From CAG-411 sp963643465 (GTDB lineage: Bacteria; Bacillota; Clostridia; Lachnospirales; Lachnospiraceae): DNA of 64,000 nucleotides. This document shows, piece after piece, positions 34,733-44,500 of this stretch. Both the position numbers and the translations under genes were made by a program. Under the pieces are notes generated by a model, which searched no databases, was not told the origin of the DNA, and saw only the letters and a program-made list of their open reading frames with translations. Location: positions 129,634 through 193,633 of the forward strand of contig CAVIJT010000005.1 in NCBI GenBank assembly GCA_963643465.1, in the 5' to 3' direction. Numbering within the stretch: position 1 is the first letter of the stretch; each line of letters begins with the position of its first letter.

Positions 34733-34776
34733 AAAAGCCTTAGAAGAGATTCTAAGGCTTTTAGATTCTAAGGATG
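34733..34776 (+). promoter_or_regulatory. candidate riboswitch expression platform
   Basis: AAAAGCCTTAGAA (34733-34745) pairs with TTCTAAGGCTTTT (34750-34762) in a 13-bp hairpin with a GAGA loop; only four U in its own stem follow, so it is a poor terminator. A second TTCTAAGG (34766-34773) contains the ribD ribosome site, and CCTTAGAA (34738-34745) could pair with either copy. Control of ribD translation by ribosome-site masking is inferred. Confidence 0.5.
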
Positions 34777-34784
34777 TGAAAGTA

Positions 34785-35879
34785 ATGGATAGAAAATATA
34801 TGGAACGTGCCATAGAGCTTGCGAAAAAGGGAATGGGATATACCAGTCCCAATCCTATGGTTGGTGCGGTCATTGTAAAAAATGGAAGAATCATAGGAGA
34901 AGGATATCACGAGAAGTGTGGTGAGCTGCATGCAGAACGGAATGCCCTTGCTTCTTTGACGGAGTCTGCAGAAGGTGCAACCATTTATGTTACATTAGAA
35001 CCTTGTTGTCATTATGGAAAAACCCCACCTTGTACGGAGGCTATTATGCAGCATAAACTTGGAAAAGTAGTCATTGGTTCCAGGGACCCCAATCCTTTAG
35101 TGGCAGGTAAAGGTGCAGCGTTGCTTCGGGAAGCAGGTATTGAAGTAGTAGAAGACTTTATGCGAGAGGAATGTGATGCCATAAACCCTGTATTTTTTCA
35201 TTATATTACAACAAAACGTCCTTATGTAGCTCTTAAGTATGCCATGACTATGGATGGAAAAATAGCCACCAGAACGGGTGCTTCCAAATGGATTACTGGG
35301 GAAGTGGCAAGAGAGCATGTGCAGCAATTGCGCCATCAATATAAAGGAATTATGGTAGGGATTGAAACTGTGCTTAAAGATAATCCTATGCTAAATTGTC
35401 GGATGGAAGGTGGCGTAGACCCTGTTCGAATTATTTGCGACAGTCATTTACGAATTCCTATGGACAGTCAGATTGTGCAGACCGCAAAAGAGATTCCTAC
35501 GGTGGTTGCTACTTTAGAAAATGGGGAAGAGACCCTTTCTAAGCAGAAAGTATTGATGGATGCTGGAGTCAAAGTGTTAGTGCTTCCAGAAAAAGATGGG
35601 CATATTGATTTGACTGCATTGATGGATGAACTGGGAGAGCAAAGTATTGACAGTATTTTGTTGGAAGGTGGAGGTACTTTAAACGAGAGTGCCTTAAAAG
35701 AGCAGCTTGTCCATAAAGCATATGTATATATAGCACCAAAAATATTTGGTGGAACAGAAGCCAAAACGCCTGTAGCTGGTTTTGGTGTAGATATACCGAA
35801 GCAGGCATATAAATTTCAATTGAAAGAATGCAAAAAACTTGGTGAGGATGTGTTGCTTTCTTATGATATCCTTTCGTAA
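34785..35879 (+). CDS. ribD: bifunctional pyrimidine deaminase/reductase RibD
   Basis: 364 aa. The N-terminal zinc deaminase domain (1-145) has HAE in GELHAERNAL and PCCHYGKTPPC. The C-terminal reductase domain (about 146-364) has ALKYAMTMDGKIATRTGASKWITG and LLEGGGTLN. It carries out the second and third steps after GTP cyclohydrolase II in riboflavin synthesis. The ATG at 34785 starts MDRKYMERAIELAKKG, as in homologues, and has AAGGATG upstream. An in-frame GTG at 34692 would lie within the riboswitch platform and was rejected. Confidence 0.96.
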   Translation: MDRKYMERAIELAKKGMGYTSPNPMVGAVIVKNGRIIGEGYHEKCGELHAERNALASLTESAEGATIYVTLEPCCHYGKTPPCTEAIMQHKLGKVVIGSRDPNPLVAGKGAALLREAGIEVVEDFMREECDAINPVFFHYITTKRPYVALKYAMTMDGKIATRTGASKWITGEVAREHVQQLRHQYKGIMVGIETVLKDNPMLNCRMEGGVDPVRIICDSHLRIPMDSQIVQTAKEIPTVVATLENGEETLSKQKVLMDAGVKVLVLPEKDGHIDLTALMDELGEQSIDSILLEGGGTLNESALKEQLVHKAYVYIAPKIFGGTEAKTPVAGFGVDIPKQAYKFQLKECKKLGEDVLLSYDILS

Positions 35880-35927
35880 GTAAAAGTATTGTTTGAATAG
35901 ATAATGGTTTGGAAGAGAGGTGAAACT

Positions 35928-36575
35928 ATGTTTACAGGCATTATTGAAGAGTTGGGAACCGTCATAAAGCTAGACCAACAAGGAGTATCTGCAAAGATTA
36001 TGATAGAGGCAGATAAAGTGCTGGAAAATACCAAACTTGGAGATAGTATTGCGGTGAATGGTGTTTGTCTTACGGTTACAGATTTATGGAAAGATAGATT
36101 TTGTGCAGATGTGATGGCAGAGACTTTGCGGCGCAGTAGTCTTGGAGTTTTAAAGAAAGGTTCAAAGGTAAATTTGGAGCGTGCCATGGCAGCAGATGGA
36201 AGATTTGGCGGACATATGGTGTCAGGCCATATTGATGGTACTGGGGAAATTGCCAAAATTTCACCGGAAGGAACTGCAATGTGGTATACCATAGCCGCAT
36301 CCCAGAATATACTAGAAGGAATTGTGGAAAAAGGTTCCATTGCCATAGATGGAATAAGTCTGACCGTTGCAGCGGTTACAGAACAGGATTTTTCCGTATC
36401 TATCATACCACATACAGGAGCAAACACCACGTTGTCTTTAAAGAAACAAGGCGATGTTGTGAATTTGGAAAATGATGTGGTTGGAAAATATGTAAAAAAA
36501 TTTTTATCGAATAAAGAAGAGAAGACAGAGAGTAAGGTGACAGAAGAATTTTTAGGTAAGTATGGATTCTTATAG
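35928..36575 (+). CDS. ribE: riboflavin synthase alpha chain
   Basis: 215 aa. Two lumazine-binding repeats are visible, starting MFTGIIEELGTV and GHMVSGHIDGTG respectively. It dismutates two 6,7-dimethyl-8-ribityllumazine to riboflavin. The ATG at 35928 follows GAGAGGTGA; MFTGIIE is the invariant family N-terminus, so the upstream in-frame start was not used. Second gene of the rib operon. Confidence 0.96.
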   Translation: MFTGIIEELGTVIKLDQQGVSAKIMIEADKVLENTKLGDSIAVNGVCLTVTDLWKDRFCADVMAETLRRSSLGVLKKGSKVNLERAMAADGRFGGHMVSGHIDGTGEIAKISPEGTAMWYTIAASQNILEGIVEKGSIAIDGISLTVAAVTEQDFSVSIIPHTGANTTLSLKKQGDVVNLENDVVGKYVKKFLSNKEEKTESKVTEEFLGKYGFL

Positions 36576-36590
36576 AAAGGAAGTAGAAAA

Positions 36591-37808
36591 ATGGCAGAGT
36601 ATGAATACAATACAGTAGAAGAGGCTTTAGAGGCTCTAAGACAAGGACAGATAATATTGGTAACAGATGATCCTGACCGTGAAAATGAAGGTGATATGAT
36701 TTGTGCTGCAGAATTTGCAACAACAGAAAATGTAAATTTTATGGCAAAATATGCAAAAGGTTTAATATGTATGCCAATGTGTCAGGACTTGGCAACCAAG
36801 CTTAGATTTCATCCAATGGTAAAGCACAATACAGATAATCACGAAACGGCATTTACCGTATCTATTGATCATGTGGATACTACAACGGGAATTTCTGCAG
36901 TGGAGCGTTCCCTTACAGCTATGAAATGTGTGGATGAAAATGCAAAACCGGAAGACTTTAGACATCCGGGACATATGTTTCCTTTGATTGCGCGGGAAGG
37001 TGGAGTGCTTACCCGAAACGGTCACACAGAGGCGACAGTAGATTTGTGTCGTTTAGCAGGTTTAAAGCAATGTGGACTTTGCTGTGAAATTATGGAAGAA
37101 GACGGTTCCATGATGCAGACACCTGAGATTTGGAAATTGGCGAAAAAATATGATATGAAATTCATTACAATCAAAGATCTTCAGGATTATTGTCGTATAC
37201 ATGAAAAACATGTAGTGCGGGAAGCAAAGGCAAAAATGCCAACAAAATATGGGGAATTTGATATTTATGGATATGTAAACGATATTACTGGTGAACATCA
37301 TGTGGCATTGGTAAAAGGTGACATTGGAAGTGGAGAAGATGTTCTTTGCCGTGTACATTCAGAGTGTCTTACTGGTGATGTGTTTGGTTCTAATCGTTGT
37401 GATTGTGGAGAGCAGCTTGCACAGGCAATGAAACAAATTGAAAAAGAAGGCAGAGGTATTGTATTGTACATGCGTCAGGAAGGACGAGGTATTGGCTTGA
37501 TTAACAAATTAAAGGCCTATGAACTTCAAGAGCAGGGATATGATACGGTAGATGCAAACTTAAAATTAGGATTTGCGCCGGATCTTCGGGAATATTGGGT
37601 AGGAGCCCAAATTTTACGTGACCTTGGTGTGAAATCTTTGAATTTGTTGACAAACAATCCAAGCAAAGTGTATGGATTAGACGGTTTTGGTTTGAAAGTA
37701 AACAAACGTGTACCAATTGAAATTGCACCACAAAAATATGATTTGGGATATTTGCGTGTGAAGAAAGAGCGTATGGGACATGTGTTTAATGAGATAGAGT
37801 TAGATTAA
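36591..37808 (+). CDS. ribBA: bifunctional DHBP synthase / GTP cyclohydrolase II
   Basis: 405 aa. The N-terminal 3,4-dihydroxy-2-butanone-4-phosphate synthase domain (1-205) has DDPDRENEGDMICAAE and TRNGHTEATVDLCRLAG. The C-terminal GTP cyclohydrolase II domain has the zinc cysteines in CLTGDVFGSNRCDCGEQ and the YMRQEGRGIGLINK loop. It supplies both precursors of riboflavin. AAAGGAAG precedes the ATG, 15 nt after ribE. Confidence 0.97.
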   Translation: MAEYEYNTVEEALEALRQGQIILVTDDPDRENEGDMICAAEFATTENVNFMAKYAKGLICMPMCQDLATKLRFHPMVKHNTDNHETAFTVSIDHVDTTTGISAVERSLTAMKCVDENAKPEDFRHPGHMFPLIAREGGVLTRNGHTEATVDLCRLAGLKQCGLCCEIMEEDGSMMQTPEIWKLAKKYDMKFITIKDLQDYCRIHEKHVVREAKAKMPTKYGEFDIYGYVNDITGEHHVALVKGDIGSGEDVLCRVHSECLTGDVFGSNRCDCGEQLAQAMKQIEKEGRGIVLYMRQEGRGIGLINKLKAYELQEQGYDTVDANLKLGFAPDLREYWVGAQILRDLGVKSLNLLTNNPSKVYGLDGFGLKVNKRVPIEIAPQKYDLGYLRVKKERMGHVFNEIELD

Positions 37809-37951
37809 AAAATATTGACAAGTGCAAAATGAAAGTACATGTTGGATAGTTGTACAGACTGTCTTGGAATTGTAGAGGTGGTTTTGTACAAATAAGGATG
37901 GAAAAGGTTTTGTCCTGTCTAAAATAAATTAATAAAAAGGAGATTAGAATT

Positions 37952-38422
37952 ATGGGAATTCAAGTAGTAGAAGGAAAATTAGTAGCAAAAGAAGGAATGA
38001 AAGTTGGAATTATCGCATCTCGTTTCAATGAGTTTATTGTAAGCAAATTGTTAAGTGGAGCAGTAGATGGATTGGTAAGACATGGAGTGTTAGAAGAAAA
38101 CATTACTGCAGCATGGGTACCAGGAGCATTTGAGATTCCAGCAATCGCACAGAAAATGGCAGCATCAGGAAAATACGATGCAGTAATCTGTGTTGGTACA
38201 GTTATTCGTGGAGCTACTTCTCATTATGATTACGTGTGCAACGAAGTATCAAAGGGAATTGCACAGGTTGGTTTAAGCACAGGAGTACCTGTATTGTTTG
38301 GTATTGTAACTACAGAAAATATCGAGCAGGCAATTGAGCGTGCAGGAACAAAGGCCGGAAATAAAGGTTATGATTGCGCCCTTTCTGCAATTGAGATGGT
38401 AAATCTTATGGAGCAATTATAA
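37952..38422 (+). CDS. ribH: 6,7-dimethyl-8-ribityllumazine synthase
   Basis: 156 aa, family length. SRFNEFI, VPGAFEIPA and GTVIRGATSHYDYV (with the catalytic His) are intact. It condenses the RibD and RibB products to the lumazine substrate of RibE. AAAAAGGAG precedes the ATG. The 143-bp gap after ribBA has no clear terminator, so it is probably still in the operon. Confidence 0.97.
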   Translation: MGIQVVEGKLVAKEGMKVGIIASRFNEFIVSKLLSGAVDGLVRHGVLEENITAAWVPGAFEIPAIAQKMAASGKYDAVICVGTVIRGATSHYDYVCNEVSKGIAQVGLSTGVPVLFGIVTTENIEQAIERAGTKAGNKGYDCALSAIEMVNLMEQL

Positions 38423-38468
38423 AAAGTTTGAAATCTTTTGTCGTACGGTTTCGCTTGCAGACAAGTGA

Positions 38469-38498
38469 TTGATGGAATTATACTAATACTGGTATAAC
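38469..38498 (+). promoter_or_regulatory. promoter of the MerR-family gene
   Basis: TTGATG (38469-38474), 18-bp spacer, TATAAC (38493-38498), about 20 nt before the start codon. The spacer near 18-19 bp is typical of promoters regulated by MerR proteins, but no dyad was confirmed. Confidence 0.5.
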
Positions 38499-38518
38499 AT
38501 CAAAAGGGAGGAATCCGT

Positions 38519-39109
38519 ATGAACCAAGTTAGGTACAGTATTTCAGATGCCTCTAAAAAAGTGGAGGTAGAGCCACATGTGTTGCGTTATTGGGAGGACG
38601 AGCTATCTCTTACCATTCCGCGTAACGCTATGGGGCATCGATATTACGGAGAAGAAGAACTGGGTAAAATACAGGAGATTAAACACTTAAAAGAGCAGGG
38701 GTTCCAGTTAAAAGCAATTAAACTGGTGCTTCCAAACATTGAAAAAGTGGAAAAACTTCCAGATGAGATGAAGCATCGGCTCTGTGAGGAATTAAATGAA
38801 CGGGTGATGCAGGAGGAACGGACAGGCATTGTGTTACATACTCAGGTGAATTTAGACACTAAGAAACAGAGTCAGCCGGATAAAAAAGGACAGTTTCAAC
38901 GGCTAATGACAGAAATGATTAAATATGCAGTTGAGGAAAGTAACAAGGATTTATGCAAACAAGTTTCCAAAGAGGTCAGTACGAATATAGTAAAAGAGTT
39001 AGATTATCAATTTCGTATGCAGGAAGAACGTCAGGAAGCACATTTTCGGAAAGTAGATGAGATGCTTCGTAGCAAACAAAAGGTAAGAAAACGTAAAAAA
39101 TGGTTATAA
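38519..39109 (+). CDS. MerR-family transcriptional regulator
   Basis: 196 aa. The N-terminal winged helix of MerR type (about 5-75) reads YSISDASKKVEVEPHVLRYWEDELSL and GHRYYGEEELGKIQEIKHLKEQG. The C-terminal half is a basic, Gln/Lys/Glu-rich coiled-coil-like region with no recognisable ligand domain and a basic end (KQKVRKRKKW). AAAGGGAGGAA precedes the ATG. Targets and effector are unknown; the C-terminal form resembles RacA-like or DUF3967-type proteins more than metal sensors. Confidence 0.85.
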   Translation: MNQVRYSISDASKKVEVEPHVLRYWEDELSLTIPRNAMGHRYYGEEELGKIQEIKHLKEQGFQLKAIKLVLPNIEKVEKLPDEMKHRLCEELNERVMQEERTGIVLHTQVNLDTKKQSQPDKKGQFQRLMTEMIKYAVEESNKDLCKQVSKEVSTNIVKELDYQFRMQEERQEAHFRKVDEMLRSKQKVRKRKKWL

Positions 39110-39110
39110 A

Positions 39111-39153
39111 AAAGAGGACGCAACATTGTGACATTGTGCTGCGTCCTCTTTTT
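39111..39153. terminator. bidirectional terminator between convergent genes
   Basis: AAAGAGGACGCA pairs with TGCGTCCTCTTT around a 17-nt loop, with TT following on the plus strand and an A-run before it that serves as U-tract for the minus-strand gene. Confidence 0.88.
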
Positions 39154-39164
39154 AAAGTAAATGA

Positions 39165-39365
39165 TTATGCGTTAATTGTATTATTTAATTCTGTAATAAG
39201 AGCATCTACATCAATACCATGTACGGCGCATGCCTCTTCTAAACTTTCAAACTGATGAGAAGGGCATCCAAGACAGTGCATACCTGCATTTAATAATACA
39301 GGAACTACTCTTTGATCGGTATCTAAAACTTCGCTAATTAACATTTCTTTGCTGATTGTTGCCAT
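39165..39365 (-). CDS. DUF1858 domain protein (disulfide-associated small protein)
   Basis: 66 aa. It matches the DUF1858/hybrid-cluster-protein-associated domain: VLDTDQRVVPVLLNAGMHCLGCPSH with the CxxC pair and a C-terminal helix. Members accompany redox proteins, but the biochemical role is not established. AATGGAGGA precedes the ATG. It is convergent to the MerR gene and divergent from the ferredoxin gene. Confidence 0.9.
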   Translation of the reverse strand: MATISKEMLISEVLDTDQRVVPVLLNAGMHCLGCPSHQFESLEEACAVHGIDVDALITELNNTINA

Positions 39366-39538
39366 GACAAATCCTCCATTCTTTTTTGAATAGTATAAAT
39401 GAAATTGAATTATTTATACATAAAAAGTTTGTATCCGACATCATTTGTCAGACACAAAACAGTAGCATTCTCATTATATGACAGGAAAAAAGACTCGTCA
39501 AGTAATATGGGGGATGTGTCATGTATGCGGAAAAATAC

Positions 39539-39567
39539 TTGTCTAATGAGAAAAATTGTATTATAAT
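39539..39567 (+). promoter_or_regulatory. ferredoxin gene promoter
   Basis: TTGTCT (39539-39544), 17-bp spacer, TATAAT (39562-39567), leader about 24 nt. Confidence 0.75.
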
Positions 39568-39597
39568 GCTGATAGAACATATAAGGAGGAATTAGCT

Positions 39598-39765
39598 ATG
39601 GCATACGTAATTTCAGATTCATGTATTTCATGTGGAAGCTGTGCTGGTGGATGTCCAGTTGGAGCAATCAGCGAAGGCGATGGAAAGTTTGAAATCGATG
39701 AGGCTACTTGCATCTCTTGTGGTGCTTGTGCTGGAGCCTGTCCAGTTGGAGCAATTTCAGAATAA
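39598..39765 (+). CDS. 2[4Fe-4S] clostridial-type ferredoxin
   Basis: 55 aa. Two CxxCxxCxxxCP clusters (CISCGSCAGGCP and CISCGACAGACP) bind two [4Fe-4S] centres. It is the low-potential electron carrier of fermentative metabolism (pyruvate:ferredoxin oxidoreductase, hydrogenase). The ATG at 39598 follows AAGGAGG and gives MAYVISDSC, the common N-terminus; longer in-frame starts overlap the promoter. Confidence 0.97.
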   Translation: MAYVISDSCISCGSCAGGCPVGAISEGDGKFEIDEATCISCGACAGACPVGAISE

Positions 39766-39791
39766 TTGGTTGCTACGATAAGGAACACATA

Positions 39792-39843
39792 GAAAGAGAT
39801 TGTTGTAAGAGTATATTGAGCTTTTACAACATCTCTTTTTGTT
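39792..39843 (+). terminator. ferredoxin gene terminator
   Basis: A long stem with a single-base bulge (AAGAGATTGTTGTAAGAG with CTTTTACAACATCTCTT) is followed by TTTGTTTT. Confidence 0.85.
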
Positions 39844-39868
39844 TTATATTACGGGGGATGCTTTGTTC

Positions 39869-39897
39869 TTGACTTTGGAGGAAAGTTGCCATATAGT
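39869..39897 (+). promoter_or_regulatory. promoter of the small orphan gene
   Basis: TTGACT (39869-39874), 17-bp spacer, TATAGT (39892-39897), about 25 nt before the TTG start. Confidence 0.6.
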
Positions 39898-39927
39898 AAT
39901 TAATATAAAAGATAAGGGGCGATAGGA

Positions 39928-40161
39928 TTGAAGAGAGAAGAAAAGTTTGGATTAATCAATGAATTGAGTAAGGCAGTAACAGACAAGACTGTGTATGAGC
40001 ATGAACTTCATGATGACAGAGTAGAGTATTTGGCAAATACACGAACCTTAAAGATTAACAAGAATATTGATTTATCCAAAATAGAGGACAAAAAGGAAGT
40101 GCAAGCAGAGACTGAGGAAGAATTATTTGCAAAAATATATGCGCAAAGGAATAAACAGTAG
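39928..40161 (+). CDS. small conserved-looking hypothetical protein
   Basis: 77 aa, highly charged (MKREEKFGLINELSKAVTDKTVYEH...), with no signal peptide or membrane segment. It starts at TTG with AAGGGGCGATAGGA upstream. It has its own promoter and a strong terminator (40191-40237), which supports a real gene. I do not recognise a family. Confidence 0.65.
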   Translation: MKREEKFGLINELSKAVTDKTVYEHELHDDRVEYLANTRTLKINKNIDLSKIEDKKEVQAETEEELFAKIYAQRNKQ

Positions 40162-40190
40162 GTCAAAATTTTATAAGAAAAGTATAAAAG

Positions 40191-40237
40191 AAGTTTTGTA
40201 TAAACAGATTCGTTTTGTTTATGCAGAACTTTTTTTG
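40191..40237 (+). terminator. intrinsic terminator of the small orphan gene
   Basis: AAGTTTTGTATAAACA pairs along its length (two G-U) with TGTTTATGCAGAACTT around a 9-nt loop; TTTTTT follows. Confidence 0.9.
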
Positions 40238-40592
40238 TTTTATGCCAGTAGTGTGGAAATCACAAAGGTGTTTCTTTTGGGGCTAAGGTCCTAGATGCAG
40301 TAAAATCAAGGGGTTCAGGTACATCATACAGGAGTTACATAAAGGTGGTTACAAAATAAAAAACAGAGAACGAAAATGACGTATATTTGTAACCTTTTTG
40401 TGCGGATTATACAAAAAAAGTGGGAGTGGGGCGTTCTATTACTGGTTATATTGGTGGAAATGCCAATACATATGTTCGGGGTTTTTTGGGAATTGGAAAG
40501 GATTTACAATAAGGACATGGGGGATAGGTATTAGGTAAAAAACAGGATAATACCGACAGGCAATTTATGAAAAATTAGAGGAGGAGTGTCTT
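40238..40592 (+). other. intergenic region with a stem-loop and a possible 44-codon ORF
   Basis: GGTTACAAA (40347-40355) and TTTGTAACC (40386-40394) form a long-loop hairpin followed by TTTTT. A GTG-initiated 44-codon frame (40400-40534) encodes a hydrophobic segment (WGVLLLVILVEMPIHMFGVFW) but has no ribosome site. Nothing else is supported before the ATG at 40593. Confidence 0.35.
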
Positions 40593-41453
40593 ATGAAAAG
40601 AACGAGAAAGCAAAGCAAAGTGATAGCGTTATTGGCTTCATTTACTGTTATGTGTAATATGTCATTTGCTAATGAGTATGTATTAGCCGCAGAGACAGAT
40701 GACGAGTTTGTGATAGAAGATACAATGGGAAGTGGTTCTGATACGGATGTGGACTACACAGAGCAAGGTGTAGAAGAGGATTATGAGGGGGACGACGTAA
40801 GTGATGAAGATTGGGATGAAAGTGAGATAGAGTTATCGGATGATGAACTTACCCTTAAAATTGGGGCACAACAGGTATTGGAAATTACTGGAGACTATGA
40901 CGAGGTAACTTGGAGCAGCAGCAGAGCATCTGTTGTAAAGGTAGATAGTGATGGTGTGGTAACAGGTGTGAAGGCAGGAACTGCAACCATTTACGCAGAA
41001 GTTTCTTATACTGTTTATAACGAAGATGATGCTTCTGAAAGTGATGAGTATGATTATTATATAGAGTCTTGCAATGAAGAAGAAGAGGAAGAGGATGAGG
41101 ATGAGGAAAGCTATCCATTGGATGAAGATTGTGAGGATGATGTAGAATCAGAAGAAGAGGAAGACTGGGATGGTGAAAGCGAAGGAGAAATATACAGTGT
41201 AACATTAGAATGTCAAGTTACCGTTACATCCAATGTAAAGCTCAGTGCAACCCAAATAAAGTTAAAAGTAGGAAAGTCTAAAAAAATAAAAGTATATGGT
41301 GCTACTTCTTCTGTAAAATGGAGCAGTAAGAAGAAAAAAGTTGCAACTGTAAGCAATACAGGAGTAGTAACTGCAGTGAAAAAAGGAAAAACTACTGTTA
41401 CTGCAAAAGTAAATGGTAAAACTTTAAAATGTAAGGTAACTGTTAAGAAATAA
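40593..41453 (+). CDS. secreted Big_2-domain acidic surface protein
   Basis: 286 aa with a signal peptide (VIALLASFTVMCNMSFANEYVLAA). Two bacterial Ig-like Big_2 domains (about 88-150, ELTLKIGAQQVLEITG...VTWSSSRASVVKVDSDG; and about 212-286, VKLSATQIKLKVGKSKKIKV...VKWSSKKKKVATVS) are separated by a very acidic Glu/Asp stretch. The second Big_2 domain resembles that of the LRR protein encoded at 18607. AGGAGGAG precedes the ATG. A cell-wall or adhesion role is likely; no anchor motif is seen. Confidence 0.8.
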   Translation: MKRTRKQSKVIALLASFTVMCNMSFANEYVLAAETDDEFVIEDTMGSGSDTDVDYTEQGVEEDYEGDDVSDEDWDESEIELSDDELTLKIGAQQVLEITGDYDEVTWSSSRASVVKVDSDGVVTGVKAGTATIYAEVSYTVYNEDDASESDEYDYYIESCNEEEEEEDEDEESYPLDEDCEDDVESEEEEDWDGESEGEIYSVTLECQVTVTSNVKLSATQIKLKVGKSKKIKVYGATSSVKWSSKKKKVATVSNTGVVTAVKKGKTTVTAKVNGKTLKCKVTVKK

Positions 41454-41480
41454 GGGGATTTAAGGGGTATTAAATTTCTT

Positions 41481-41533
41481 TTTGAGAGCCACACAATTTG
41501 TGATACAATAGTACACAAGAGTGTGGCTTTCTT
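41481..41533 (+). promoter_or_regulatory. addB promoter overlapping the upstream gene's terminator
   Basis: TTTGAG (41481-41486), 17-bp spacer, TGA-TACAAT (extended -10, 41504-41509). The same stretch forms a terminator: AGCCACAC (41487-41494) pairs with GTGTGGCT (41521-41528), followed by TTCTTT. Confidence 0.55.
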
Positions 41534-41583
41534 TATAATTTAAGAAAGCATATAATTGTTTGGAAGTTGAGAGGAGAGGGAAA

Positions 41584-44500
41584 ATGGCATTACAGATGAT
41601 TCTGGGGAGAAGTGGTGCGGGAAAGTCCCATCAGCTTTATGAAAAAGTCATAGAGCAGTCTATAAAACATCCGGAAAAACAATATTTTGTTATTGTTCCG
41701 GAGCAGTTTACCATGCAGACACAGCGGGATTTAGTTGCCATGCATCCCAATCATGGAATTTATAATATAGATGTACTTAGTTTTATGAGACTGGCGTATC
41801 GAGTGTTTGAAGAACAGGGAGGAATGAAGCGTACTGTTTTAGAGGACACTGGTAAAAGTATGCTGGTGCGTAGAGTAATTACAGAAAAAAAAGAACAGCT
41901 TCAAGTATTTAAAAATTATGCAAAGAAACCGGGCTATATTAGTGAAATCAAGTCTTTATTGTCGGAATTTTATCAATATGACATTAAAAATGATACGATG
42001 GAGCAAATGTTGTCATTGGCAGAAAAGAAGCCTATGCTAAAGCGAAAATTGGAAGATATGCAGGTGATTTTTCAAGGTTTTGAAGAACAGTTAGCAGAAA
42101 AATATATTACTTCAGAAGAAATTTTAGATGTGATGACAGAACAATTGGAAAATACGGACTTGTTTCAAAATGTGACATTAGCTTTGGATGGGTTTACTGG
42201 ATTTACCCCAGTACAATATAAGTTGTTGCATCGTCTGTTAAAAATTTGTCAGGATGTTTTGGTGACAGTAACCATTGATCCGCAGGAAAAGCCAGAATAT
42301 CAAAAAGAAGAATTTGCGTTGTTTCATTTATCCAGAGAAATGATAGAAAAACTGACACAGATTGCCAAAGAAGAAGGAGTAGAAGTGGCAAAGGATTTTG
42401 TTATTTCAGATGCCATTCCTTACCGATTTAAAAATAGTAGTTATTTGGCATGTTTGGAGAAAAATCTCTACCGTTTTACAAAGAAAACGGCGGAAGAGGA
42501 AGTGGAAAGTAAGGGAGAAAAAGATATTGCTTTATTTGCCGGAAGAAATATGCAGGGGGAAGTAGATTATACCATTCGGCAGATTTTTCATCTGGTAAAA
42601 GAAAAAAAATATCGTTATCGAGAAATTGCTGTGGTTACTGGAGATATGGAAAACTACAGTCGTTTACTGGAGAAAGCCTTTGCAAAGGAGCAGATTCCTT
42701 GTTTTATTGATTATAAGAAAGATATTCTTGGTAATTCGCTTGTGGAACTTTTGCGAACATTAGTGCAGCTTTTTGTGCGTGATTTTGATTATGAGAGTGT
42801 ATTTCGGTATCTTCGTTGTGGATTAGTGGATATGGACGAAGAACAAGTGGATAAACTGGAAAATTATGTGCTGGCATTGGGGATAAAACGATATGGCAGA
42901 TGGAAGAAATCATGGGATAGACTTTATACAAAGGAAAAGCTGGAAGAGGAAGAAAAGCAGCAGCGGTTGCAAGAAATTAATGACTATCGGCAAGAGGTGC
43001 TAGACGATTTACAGGAGCTGGCAACCGTTTTTCGAAAAAAAAGCCAGACCGTTTCTGCTTATACCACTGCATTGCATTCCTTTTTATTGCAGCAACAGAT
43101 TTTTCAAAAGTTGAAAGCCTATGAACAGCAGTTTGAGCAGCAGGGCATGTCAATGTTGGCAAAAGAGTATTCTCAGGTATACGAGCTGGTTCTTGGTATT
43201 TTTGATAAGTTGGTGCAGTTACTTGGAGAGGAAGAAGTAACTCTTTCGGAATATGGAGATTTGCTAGAAACTGGATTTACAGAAGTAAAAGTAGGATTGA
43301 TTCCACCGGGAGTCGACCAAATTGTGGTGGGAGATATTGAGCGAACCAGATTGAAGGATATCAAAGCATTATTTTTCCTGGGTGTAAATGAAGGGATTGT
43401 GCCAAAAAGTGCTGGAAGTGGTGGGATTTTGTCTGATATGGAGAGAGAAATGCTTGCAGAGCATGACATTACCTTAGCTCCTACTGCAAGACAAACTGTA
43501 TTTACCCAGCAATTTTATTTGTATCTGAATTTGACTAAGCCACAGCAAAAATTATATCTTACTTACCATAAAGTAAATGGGGAAGGAAAGCCTGTGCTGC
43601 CATCTAGTTTGATACGGACCATACAAAAAATTTTCCCAACATTAAGCATAGAAGAAGAACAGGAAATGAAAGTGTCAGAGGATATTTCCAAAGAGCAGGC
43701 AGAACAATTGCTGTGTAATACCTTTGGAAAACGATACTTAATGGATGGACTTCGAAACATGGACAAAGCAGAGTTGGCAGACTGGTGGAAGGAATTGTAT
43801 ACATTTTATACAAATCAGGAGGAATGGAGTACATTAGTGTCCCGTTTGATAGATGGAGTGGGATTTACCAATGTGGAGAACCCTCTCTCTAAACAAGTGG
43901 CAACCGCATTATACGGCACAGAATTAAAAAACAGTGTTACAAGAATAGAAAAATATGCTGCTTGTGCCTATGCCCATTTTCTTCAGTATGGATTGCGTTT
44001 GAAAGAGCGAGCAGAGTATCAGTTTGGCGGAGTGGATTACGGAAATGTATTTCATGGGGTGCTTAGTATGTTTCCGCAGCAGCTAAAGGAAAAAGGGGTG
44101 AGCTGGCGGCAGGCATCTAAGGAGGACATTGAAGAGGCAGTAGCACAATGTTTGCAAAAAGTAACAGAAGATTATGGAAATGAGATTTTGAAAAGCAGTG
44201 AGAAAAATGCTTATTTGATTGAGCGAATGGAGAGAATGATTAACCGAACGGTATGGGCATTGACAAAACAATTGCAGGAAGGGGCATTTGAACCTACAGG
44301 CTATGAAATTTATTTTACCAGTTTAGATGGTTTAGAAGTTACTCGCATGGATTTAGGTGAGGAACGAATGCTCCGCTTAAATGGACAGATCGACCGACTG
44401 GATCAGGTAGAGGAGGAAGAAACCGTTTATATAAAAGTCATAGATTACAAATCAGGAAAAATGACGTTTGACATTTCTAATATGTATTATGGGTTACAAA

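Noticed and set aside
34692..34784. N-terminal extension of RibD from a GTG at 34692
   Set aside because: It overlaps the riboswitch platform hairpin, and RibD proteins begin at MDRKYMERA-type sequence.
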